NCBI GenBank assembly: GCA_030039975.1
Contig: JASHUO010000921.1
Span: forward strand, 1-5,536
Source of the DNA: Alphaproteobacteria bacterium
Lineage (GTDB): Bacteria; Pseudomonadota; Alphaproteobacteria; ATCC43930; CGMCC-115725
DNA: 5,536 nt
Direction of reading: 5' to 3'
Of this stretch, positions 1-5,110 are shown in pieces. Below the pieces are notes generated by a model, which did no database searches, was not told where the DNA came from, and worked only from the letters and a program-made list of their open reading frames with translations. The number at the start of each line of letters is the position of its first letter. The stretch's first letter is position 1. The translations under genes and the position numbers were made by a program.

Positions 1-317
1 CCCTTCGCCTTCACCACCATCTTGGCGCGATTGATGTAGAGCGCCTCGTACTGCCAAGGACTCTGGCCGCCGAAAAAGGCCTGGGTGAAAGAACCGAGGA
101 TCGGCTTGTCGGGCGTCGTTACGGAATACTGTCCGGTGTCGTAGACGCTCAAGATGGCGCCCCTGGATTTCAGGACGCAGAAATGATTGCTCTCGACCGT
201 CAAAAGCGAGTTGTTGACAATCGAGCTGTCGGGATAGTGCCAGACGAGAACGCCCGGCCCCATCACCTCACGGCCGTCATTGGTGAGCGTCGAGACAACC
301 TGCCGCGTGATCGCCAT
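1..317 (-). CDS. SPFH/YdjI-like (virion core protein-like) protein, N-terminal part, cut by window edge
   Basis: The first 105 residues are visible; the rest lies beyond the left edge. The start ATG is at 317-315, with a purine-rich stretch (GGGGGA, about 326-331) some 8 bases upstream. I read a short beta-rich N-terminus with VLVWHYPDSSIVNN near residues 20-33, then a segment describing how the protein is exposed (NHFCVLKSRGAILSVYDTG) and a conserved FFGGQSPWQYEALYINRAK block around residues 83-101. The FGG-x-SPW-x-x-E-x-x-Y-x-N pattern matches the SPFH-domain proteins of the YdjI/virion-core-like group, which form membrane-associated or oligomeric scaffolds of poorly known function. There is no signal peptide. 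The gene faces away from the unit at 830-1749 across a 512-bp gap. Family assignment is from recalled sequence pattern, not a search; the C-terminal zinc-ribbon or short-linker region some members have cannot be seen. Confidence 0.75.
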   Translation of the reverse strand, partial: MAITRQVVSTLTNDGREVMGPGVLVWHYPDSSIVNNSLLTVESNHFCVLKSRGAILSVYDTGQYSVTTPDKPILGSFTQAFFGGQSPWQYEALYINRAKMVVKAK

Positions 318-420
318 GTTTGGTTTCCCCCGAAAGGTGAGCGACTATGCGCCCGTCGCGGCATTTCGGGCAAGCGGATTCAACTTGGGCGCGCCTGTCG
401 CGAGGAAGCTGATACGTGCA

Positions 421-447
421 ATCTCACGAAAATTGATCTTACAAAAA
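421..447. repeat. Two direct copies of ATCTnACnAAAA at 15-bp period
   Basis: The copies are 421-432 (ATCTCACGAAAA) and 436-447 (ATCTTACAAAAA). They agree at 10 of 12 positions and are separated by 3 bases. They lie about 105-130 bases upstream of the SPFH-like start codon, in the only clearly AT-richer patch of the gap. The 15-bp spacing is not a whole helical turn, so side-by-side binding on one helix face is not guaranteed. They could be tandem regulator half-sites or chance; the match itself is directly visible. Confidence 0.35.
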
Positions 448-521
448 TCGAGCTGGGGCGCGGGCGTGAGCTTCGACCTTAGCTGAGCGCCGGCCAAGTC
501 CAGCGGCCAGGAGCAAAGCGG

Positions 522-555
522 GCGCCTTCCATGTTGTCGCCAAATGGGAAGGCGC
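522..555. repeat. 9-bp inverted repeat with 16-base loop
   Basis: GCGCCTTCC at 522-530 is the exact reverse complement of GGAAGGCGC at 547-555. An additional AT/AT pair inside the arms can form if one G is bulged. No T-tract follows on the plus strand, and only a weak CTTT on the minus strand, so it is a poor intrinsic terminator. Its place about 200 bases upstream of the sigma-54-like promoter would suit a distant activator site, but that is inference. Confidence 0.4.
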
Positions 556-755
556 GATCGACGAGGGCGGCCAGCGCCTCGATTGAGTAGCGCGCCGATC
601 AATAAACCGCTGGGCGGAAGATTCGATCGTCGCGGTTGAGCGGCGAGGATGGAAATTGCGCGATCGTTCCGGTGAGTTAAGGAATTACCAAGGTGAGTCA
701 GTGCGAAGATGTGACGCAACCGCCGGAAGCCCAAAGCGATCGCGGCGGGACTTGG

Positions 756-771
756 TGGCATGACTTTGGCA
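756..771 (+). promoter_or_regulatory. Candidate sigma-54 (RpoN) promoter
   Basis: The sequence TGGCATGACTTTGGCA has the invariant GG (757-758) and GC (769-770) exactly ten bases apart, as sigma-54 promoters require. Against the consensus TGGCACG-N4-TTGCA it differs at two positions (C to T in the -24 box, T to G in the -12 box). It is correctly oriented and placed: transcription would begin near 782, leaving a leader of about 48 bases before the ATG at 830. The -12 mismatch lowers confidence, and short motifs of this kind arise by chance. Confidence 0.35.
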
Positions 772-794
772 TGAGGGAGAGACGGCTCGTCCGC

Positions 795-813
795 CGACGC
801 CCGCCAGGCGTCG
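795..813 (+). promoter_or_regulatory. Small hairpin in the leader just before the ribosome binding site
   Basis: CGACGCC (795-801) and GGCGTCG (807-813) form a perfect 7-bp stem with a 5-base loop. It ends 7 bases before the GAGG ribosome binding site (821-824). No U-tract follows, so it is not an intrinsic terminator. It may stabilise the leader or affect ribosome access; no function is shown. Confidence 0.3.
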
Positions 814-829
814 AATACGCGAGGTGAAA

Positions 830-1048
830 ATGAATGCTATTGCCTTGATTTTGGTAACGTGTCTGCCGCATAGCAGCGACTGCAAGTCGATCGTGCAGCA
901 TCCGGCACCCGTGAGCCATGAGGAATGCAACCGGCGCGCGGTGCAGCTGCAGCAGGTCTTGGCCGGGTCGATCGATGACAGCGGCTATCAACCGCAGCAG
1001 GTGATCTGCCTTTATGGTGATGCGGCATCGGGCAACAGCGACGAATGA
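830..1048 (+). CDS. Small cysteine-containing protein, probably exported, coupled to DUF1194 gene
   Basis: This encodes 72 residues from ATG 830. A GTG at 824 is also in frame, but the ATG is better placed behind GAGG at 821-824 (5-base gap). I do not recognise a named family. The protein has a short hydrophobic N-terminus (MNAIALILVTCLP), which could be a minimal signal sequence, and four cysteines at residues 11, 18, 33 and 60. C33 lies in an EEC motif, and C60 in a VICLYG motif close to the C-terminus. The cysteine spacing suggests disulfides in the periplasm. Its stop codon overlaps the start of the next gene as ATGA (1045-1048), a typical arrangement for translational coupling, and this is the strongest argument that it is a real gene. 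The C-terminus is polar (ASGNSDE). Confidence 0.65.
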   Translation: MNAIALILVTCLPHSSDCKSIVQHPAPVSHEECNRRAVQLQQVLAGSIDDSGYQPQQVICLYGDAASGNSDE

Positions 1049-1749
1049 GACGCCTCGGCTTCTGCGCGGCGCTCGCCCTTGGGCTCCTGGTCAGGCTTCA
1101 TCCGGCGGCAGCCCAGGCTGATGTAGCGCTGGTGCTTGCCGTCGACGTTTCGGGCTCGGTCAACGATGAGCGCTTCCAGCTGCAACGCGACGGCATTGCC
1201 GGTGCGCTCGACAGCGATGCGCTGGCGGCCGTGGTTTCCGCCGGCACTTATCAGACCATCGAGATCGCCGTGGTCGAATGGGCCGAGGACCAGCGAGTCG
1301 TCGTTCCCTGGACCGTGATCCACAATCGCGGGGACCTCGCCGGACTGGCGATGCGTCTCCGGCGGGCCCCGCGCTCCTGGGTTCACACGATGACGGATCC
1401 GGCGGGCGGCATTGCTGCCGCGGACACGCTGTTTCAGAGCGTGCCGCTCACTCCCGGCCGCAAGGTGATCGACGTCTCGGGTGACGGCAAGCAGAACATC
1501 GGCGAGATCCCGACACGCGAGAGCCGCAATGCTGCCGTTGCGCATGGCGTCACCGTCAACGGGCTGCCGATCACCTCAGGCAACGAGCCCGATGTCGATG
1601 CCTGGTATCGCGCTAATGTGGTCGGGGGCAGCGACGCGTTCCTGGTCGTGGCCAACGGCTTCGATGCCTTCGCCGAGGCTTTTCGCCAGAAGCTGACGCG
1701 CGAGGTCGCCGGGCGCGTCGCCGGTTCGAGACTGGCCTTGCTGCGCTGA
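1045..1749 (+). CDS. Exported DUF1194 protein with von Willebrand A-type fold
   Basis: The product is 234 residues. A signal peptide with an arginine-containing n-region and hydrophobic core (GFCAALALGLLV) ends near residue 25 at an AAAQA-D site. The mature protein starts directly with VALVLAVDVSGSV: D34, S36 and S38 form the D-x-S-x-S metal-ion-dependent adhesion site of von Willebrand A domains. T117 (HTMTDPAGGI) and the aspartates of DVSGDG (D143, D147) are likely to complete the site. The conserved DVSGDGKQN and VNGLPI segments are characteristic of DUF1194, a mainly alphaproteobacterial family of periplasmic proteins with no established role. The length is usual for the family. The start ATG overlaps the stop of the upstream small gene by four bases, so the two are probably co-translated. 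The gene converges on the quinoprotein gene, 65 bases away. Confidence 0.9.
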   Translation: MRRLGFCAALALGLLVRLHPAAAQADVALVLAVDVSGSVNDERFQLQRDGIAGALDSDALAAVVSAGTYQTIEIAVVEWAEDQRVVVPWTVIHNRGDLAGLAMRLRRAPRSWVHTMTDPAGGIAAADTLFQSVPLTPGRKVIDVSGDGKQNIGEIPTRESRNAAVAHGVTVNGLPITSGNEPDVDAWYRANVVGGSDAFLVVANGFDAFAEAFRQKLTREVAGRVAGSRLALLR

Positions 1750-1770
1750 GGTTCCGGTCGAACGCGCGAT

Positions 1771-1807
1771 GAAAAAGACGGGCGGCCGAACCGGTTCGGC
1801 CGCCCGT
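1771..1807 (-). terminator. Intrinsic terminator of the quinoprotein operon (30-bp perfect palindrome)
   Basis: Positions 1778-1807 are a perfect 30-bp palindrome centred between 1792 and 1793, able to form a very GC-rich hairpin. Read on the minus strand, it starts 7 bases after the quinoprotein stop codon and is followed by CTTTTTC (1771-1777 complement), giving a U-tract. On the plus strand no T-run follows, so for the DUF1194 transcript it would at most block readthrough or protect the 3' end. Confidence 0.8.
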
Positions 1808-1814
1808 ACGTGCG

Positions 1815-3539
1815 CTACTTCTTCACCGCGAAGACCCAGACCACGCCGCCCTGCGGGACGTTGTCGCTGAGCCCGGTCTTGTCGTTCGTCAGCGCGTCCT
1901 GGATGCGCTGGGCGTCGACGCCCCAGCCGGACTGCACGGCAATGTACTCGGTGCCGTCGACCTCGTAAGCGACCGGCGCGCCGGTGATGCCGGAATTGGT
2001 CTTCTGCTCCCACAGCATGTTGCCCGTCTCGGCGTCGAAGGCCCGGAACATGCGGTCGTTGGTGCCGCCGACGAAGACCAGGTTGCCGCCCGTCGCCAGA
2101 GTCGAAGCGAAGAGCTGCCACGGGAAGTTATGCTGCCAGACCTTCTTGCCGGTGGCAGGGTCCCAGGCCTGCAGCTCGCCGTGATGGTCCGTGCCGGGCT
2201 GGATCGTGAGCCCGATATCCTCGGGCTTGGTGCCGAGCCAGAGCTGGCCCGGAACGAGCGGCTCCTTGATGCCGGCGAAACCGCCGCAGAAGCCGTTCTG
2301 CGCCGGGACGTAAACGAGATGCGTCTTCGGGCTGTAGGACGCGGACGGCCAGTCCTTGCCGCCCCAAAGTGAGGGACAGAACTCGGTGCGCTTGCCGAGG
2401 CCCGGCTTGTGGTCCGGATCGACCGTCAGACGGCCGGTCTCGGGATCGACCGCTTTCCAAACATTGGTGTAGACGAAGGGCCATCCCGCAACGAAGTTGA
2501 TCTTGTCCGGGCTGCGCTCGAGTACCCAGAAGATCGCATCGCGGCCGGGATGAACCAGGGATTTGATCGTCTGGCCGTTGCGCTGCAGGTCGATCAGCAT
2601 CGGTGCGTCGACCTCGTCCCAATCCCAGGAATCGTTCTGATGATATTGGAAATGGGCCTTGATCTTGCCGGTTCCGGGATCGAGAGCCAGCACTGAGCTG
2701 GTGTAGAGATTGTCGCCGGGATGCAGCCCGCCGGGCCATGGCGCGGCGTTTCCGACGCCCCAGTAAACGAGGTTCAGGCCGGGGTCGTAGGTTCCCGTCA
2801 TCCAGGCGGTGCCGCCGCCTGTCTTCCAGTCGTCGCCCTGCCAGGTGTCGTGGCCGGGCTCGCCCGGCCCTGGAATGGTATAGGTGCGCCATAGCTCCTT
2901 GCCGCTGTCGGCGTCATAGGCCGCGACGTAGCCGCGCACGCCGAATTCACCGCCAGAGCCGCCGATGAGGATCTTGCCGTCCACGGCGAGCGGCATCAGC
3001 GTCATGTATTCGCCGCGCTTGTAATCCTCGACCTTCTGATCCCACGCGACCTTGCCGGTCTTGGCATCGAGCGCCACGAGATGGTCGTCGGTGGTGGCGA
3101 GGTAGACCTTGTCCTGCCAAAGCGCGACCCCGCGGCTCGTCGGATGGAGCTGGAAGAGATCTTCCGGCATCTTCCGCTTGTAGAGCCACATCTGTTCGCC
3201 GGTCTTGGCGTCGAGCGCGATCACCTGGTTCTGTGGCGTCGCCACGAACATGACGCCGTTGTTGACGATCGGCGGCGCCTCATGCCCTTCGGTGACGCCC
3301 GTGGAGAAGGTCCAGACGGGCACCAGCTCCTTGACGTTCGATGCGTTGATCTGGTCGAGCGGGCTGTAGCCCTGGCCGTCATAAGTGCGACGGTAGAGCA
3401 TCCAGTTTCCGGGCTCCGGGTTGGCCAGCCGTTGTGCCGTGACCGGCGTATAATTGGCGATCTCGTCGGCAGAGGCTGGGACCGGCAACAGGCCCGCAGC
3501 CAGAACCAGACCGCCGAGCAGCCATTTTTCCCCTTGCAT
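1815..3539 (-). CDS. Periplasmic PQQ-dependent alcohol dehydrogenase, methanol/ethanol family, predicted lanthanide type
   Basis: The product is 574 residues, an eight-bladed beta-propeller quinoprotein that oxidises an alcohol or aldehyde in the periplasm using pyrroloquinoline quinone. The start at 3539 follows a strong GGAGG (3546-3550, 6-base gap) and begins a signal peptide cleaved at ASA-DE (after A24); the longer frame upstream lacks these. Family landmarks: E198 in GGEFGVRG, N264 in WGVGNAAPW and D306 in SWDWDEVD are the metal and catalytic ligands; W246 (GGGTAW) stacks on PQQ; R333 contacts the quinone. D308, two residues after D306, is the extra aspartate that in XoxF, ExaF and PedH binds a lanthanide, whereas MxaF has Ala there. 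C388 and C418, the only cysteines, match the conserved distal disulfide. The adjacent Cys-Cys pair normally six residues before RGVA is Gln-Leu (Q130, L131). There is no CxxCH, so no fused heme domain. Substrate cannot be read from the sequence. It is downstream of the Rieske gene (74-base gap) and ends at a strong terminator. Confidence 0.93.
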   Translation of the reverse strand: MQGEKWLLGGLVLAAGLLPVPASADEIANYTPVTAQRLANPEPGNWMLYRRTYDGQGYSPLDQINASNVKELVPVWTFSTGVTEGHEAPPIVNNGVMFVATPQNQVIALDAKTGEQMWLYKRKMPEDLFQLHPTSRGVALWQDKVYLATTDDHLVALDAKTGKVAWDQKVEDYKRGEYMTLMPLAVDGKILIGGSGGEFGVRGYVAAYDADSGKELWRTYTIPGPGEPGHDTWQGDDWKTGGGTAWMTGTYDPGLNLVYWGVGNAAPWPGGLHPGDNLYTSSVLALDPGTGKIKAHFQYHQNDSWDWDEVDAPMLIDLQRNGQTIKSLVHPGRDAIFWVLERSPDKINFVAGWPFVYTNVWKAVDPETGRLTVDPDHKPGLGKRTEFCPSLWGGKDWPSASYSPKTHLVYVPAQNGFCGGFAGIKEPLVPGQLWLGTKPEDIGLTIQPGTDHHGELQAWDPATGKKVWQHNFPWQLFASTLATGGNLVFVGGTNDRMFRAFDAETGNMLWEQKTNSGITGAPVAYEVDGTEYIAVQSGWGVDAQRIQDALTNDKTGLSDNVPQGGVVWVFAVKK

Positions 3540-3545
3540 TTGCTT

Positions 3546-3550
3546 CCTCC
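3546..3550 (-). promoter_or_regulatory. Ribosome binding site that fixes the quinoprotein start
   Basis: On the minus strand this reads GGAGG, six bases before ATG 3539. It rules in the signal-peptide start over the in-frame extension to 3776, which would run back into the end of the Rieske gene and has no matching site. Confidence 0.75.
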
Positions 3551-3613
3551 CATCTTGCTCGCGCCGAGAAGGAGCTGCTCGCTCAGAGAGGGACTGCCGA
3601 CCGCGGCGGCGAG

Positions 3614-4282
3614 TCACGCCGATGTCGACGGCCCGACTTTTCCGATGAAGCTCTTGGCGACGATGAGCGCCCCATTGTCGATGCTGACCGGCAGCATCGC
3701 GAGGTGACGCGGTGCCGGGCCGAACACGACAGTGGCTCCCCGGCGCGGATCGTATTCCGAGTTGTGGCAGGGGCACTTCAGGACCTGGACGCCTTTATCC
3801 TGGACCCAGCCGGTCACCGTGCAGCCCGCATGGGTGCAGATCGCCGAATAGGCGATGACGCCATCGGGCGCGGCGGACCGGGTATTGGAATCGAGGCTCT
3901 CGGGATCGAGCGCGAGGAGCACCACCTGGTTCAGCCGCGACCCGTCGCGCACGACCTTGCTTTTCGGATCCATCGGCCAGACGAGCGCCGGCGCCGCGCT
4001 GTGCTTCAGCTCGGCGAGCGCCACGATCTTGCCCTGACGCTCGCCTTCAAAGAAGACGAAGACATCGCCCGGCTGTGGCCGCTCGTCATCGCCGGGCTTG
4101 GTATCATCGGCGATGCCGGGTTGCGCGGCGGACGCGGCGAGCCCGCCCGCCAGCATTCCTCGCAGAAAGACACGGCGCGGCACGCTGGTACACTCACTTG
4201 CACAGCGGCAACTCCGCGCGCGCACTACGCTTTTCTGCGCCGCAGCAGCAAAGTCACCCCGGACTCCGCGATTCCGATCCAT
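3614..4282 (-). CDS. Tat-exported Rieske [2Fe-2S] protein
   Basis: The product is 222 residues from ATG 4282, preceded by GGGGAGG (10-base gap). A twin-arginine signal, PRRVFL at residues 35-40 followed by a small-residue hydrophobic stretch (GMLAGGLAASAA), directs folded export. This leaves an unusually long n-region; GTG 4183 would begin directly as MPRRVFL (189 residues) but has a poorer ribosome site. The Rieske fold lies at about 70-210. CTHAGC (C149, H151, C154) and CPCHNSEY (C170, C172, H173, S175, Y177) provide two Cys and two His ligands (C149, H151, C170, H173) and the C154-C172 disulfide. S175 and Y177 match the residues that raise redox potential in cytochrome bc1 Rieske proteins. 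The overall layout, with VIAYSAICTHAGC, resembles the arsenite oxidase small subunit AioB, but no large subunit is present. It is first in a probable operon with the quinoprotein, so it may accept its electrons; that role is inferred from context. Confidence 0.9.
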   Translation of the reverse strand: MDRNRGVRGDFAAAAQKSVVRARSCRCASECTSVPRRVFLRGMLAGGLAASAAQPGIADDTKPGDDERPQPGDVFVFFEGERQGKIVALAELKHSAAPALVWPMDPKSKVVRDGSRLNQVVLLALDPESLDSNTRSAAPDGVIAYSAICTHAGCTVTGWVQDKGVQVLKCPCHNSEYDPRRGATVVFGPAPRHLAMLPVSIDNGALIVAKSFIGKVGPSTSA

Positions 4283-4420
4283 TGAGCGGCGCCCTCCCCG
4301 AATTCGGTACGCGGCTCGCGGCCAACAGAACGCGCTTGCTCACCGACCAGCTTTTTGCCAGCGATCCCCTTCCACACGTCGCCATGAACTCTGGACCTGA
4401 CTCGCGCGCTCGTCAATCGA

Positions 4421-4445
4421 GAAGGGAGGCGCCCGAATCCCCTTC
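4421..4445 (-). terminator. Weak terminator-like inverted repeat after the SgcJ-type gene
   Basis: GAAGGG (4421-4426) and CCCTTC (4440-4445) form a 6-bp stem with a 13-base loop, 26 bases after the stop codon of the minus-strand gene at 4472-4894. No U-tract follows on the minus strand (TCGATTG), so termination would be inefficient. It could equally be an operator upstream of the Rieske gene. Confidence 0.2.
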
Positions 4446-4471
4446 GAGCTTAGGTAGCGGTCTGATTACGC

Positions 4472-4894
4472 TCAGCGATCCGTATTCCAAATGTCGGTGA
4501 TCCGCTTCCAATCGCCGTCGCGCTTTTGCCAGACCACGACATACTTTCCGGAGGTCTCCGCCAGGTCGTGCCATCTTTGGAAGCTGAAGCGCCCGATCTC
4601 CAGGGCAAATCCCGGGCCGAGCGGCTGCACCTCGAGCGTGACGCGTTTAAAATGACCGATCCGTCGGACGACAGCTTGCCAAAACTTCAGAAGATCCGGG
4701 CCACGCACCGTCTCGCCGCGATCGGGCAGCACCACTGCGTTCTCGCCGTACATGGCCCGGACGGCGGCGGCGTCGCTCTTGGCGAAGGCGTTTGTCAACG
4801 CGTCGTTCTGCGCCTGCATCTGCGCCACGCTCTGCGCCAAGGCCGCCGGCGACGCTAGGGCGAAGAGAAGCGCGAGAGGTATCAGCTTGCGCAT
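4472..4894 (-). CDS. Exported SgcJ/EcaC-type protein (DUF4440, NTF2-like fold)
   Basis: The product is 140 residues. ATG 4894 is chosen because it follows GAGG (4901-4904, 6-base gap) and starts a clean signal peptide (MRKLIPLALLFALASPAALA, cleavage after A20). An in-frame ATG at 4951 would bury this signal. The mature part has the alpha-plus-beta cone fold of the NTF2-like superfamily: a first helix (QMQAQNDALTNAFAKSDAAAVRAMY), then ENAVVLPDRGETVRGPDLLKFW, and a closing pair of strands KYVVVWQKRDGDWKRITDIWN. This last motif is typical of DUF4440 and of the SgcJ/EcaC group. These proteins bind small molecules or serve as ketosteroid-isomerase-like folds; most have no known reaction, and I cannot name a ligand. 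It lies upstream of and codirectional with the Rieske gene but 189 bases away, so co-transcription is possible rather than likely. Confidence 0.85.
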   Translation of the reverse strand: MRKLIPLALLFALASPAALAQSVAQMQAQNDALTNAFAKSDAAAVRAMYGENAVVLPDRGETVRGPDLLKFWQAVVRRIGHFKRVTLEVQPLGPGFALEIGRFSFQRWHDLAETSGKYVVVWQKRDGDWKRITDIWNTDR

Positions 4895-5110
4895 TGTTGA
4901 CCTCGCACAGGCGGGTGCGTAACCGCGCACCGACCAAATAATCGCCGGCAAAGGCCGTCAGGGCAACCGATCCTTCAGGATGCAGGGAAGGTCGTGCATG
5001 GCGTCGTGTTCCGAGGTCCATCGCCAACCGTGCTCCGCCAGCTGGCACGTGACGCCGTTAGAGGTCGTGGCGGCGCCGGTGCACACGATACCGACGGAGG
5101 CGGAGAGGTG
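4895..5110. other. 216-bp divergent gap
   Basis: This separates the minus-strand SgcJ-type gene from the plus-strand gene at the right edge. A 6-bp inverted repeat (GGTGCG 4914-4919, CGCACC 4926-4931) lies just upstream of the SgcJ-type ribosome site. The frame of the right-edge gene stays open back through part of this gap, including a GTG at 5030, but no ribosome binding site supports that longer start. I see no convincing promoter boxes. Confidence 0.4.

Larger units (their letters stand above)
318..829. other. 512-bp divergent intergenic region without a credible gene
   Basis: This stretch separates the start of the SPFH-like gene (minus) from the start of the small protein gene (plus). 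The open frames crossing it are arginine-rich, have no ribosome binding site and look like chance frames. It contains an AT-richer patch near 415-450 with a direct repeat, an inverted repeat at 522-555, a sigma-54-like promoter at 756-771 and a small hairpin at 795-813. It is most simply read as a shared regulatory region for two divergent transcripts. Confidence 0.6.

Noticed and set aside
208..240. TTGACA followed by GATAGT on the plus strand
   Set aside because: It lies inside the coding region of the SPFH-like gene on the opposite strand, with no gene suitably placed downstream.
555..742. Four CGATCG hexamers (555, 624, 661, 737)
   Set aside because: The same hexamer also appears inside nearby coding sequence and is common in such GC-rich genomes; spacing is irregular.
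345..761. 138-residue minus-strand open frame in the intergenic region
   Set aside because: It is arginine- and proline-rich without domain pattern, has no ribosome binding site at its ATG, and crosses the direct and inverted repeats; it looks like a chance frame in GC-rich DNA.
3081..3707. 208-residue plus-strand open frame opposite the quinoprotein and Rieske genes
   Set aside because: It is antisense to two clearly recognised genes and mirrors their codon pattern. No motif or ribosome binding site supports it.
1815..3776. Longer 653-residue version of the quinoprotein
   Set aside because: The extra 79 residues overlap the Rieske coding sequence, are arginine-rich, and precede a strong ribosome site and signal peptide at 3539.
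4225..4416. 63-residue minus-strand frame overlapping the Rieske start
   Set aside because: No recognisable motif; it overlaps the Rieske N-terminus in another frame and has no good ribosome binding site.
4388..4416. Sigma-70-like boxes on the minus strand (TTGACG, 17-base spacer, CAGAGT) upstream of the Rieske gene
   Set aside because: The spacing and -35 box are good, but the -10 box matches only three of six positions, so I do not annotate it as a promoter. It remains the best candidate in that gap.
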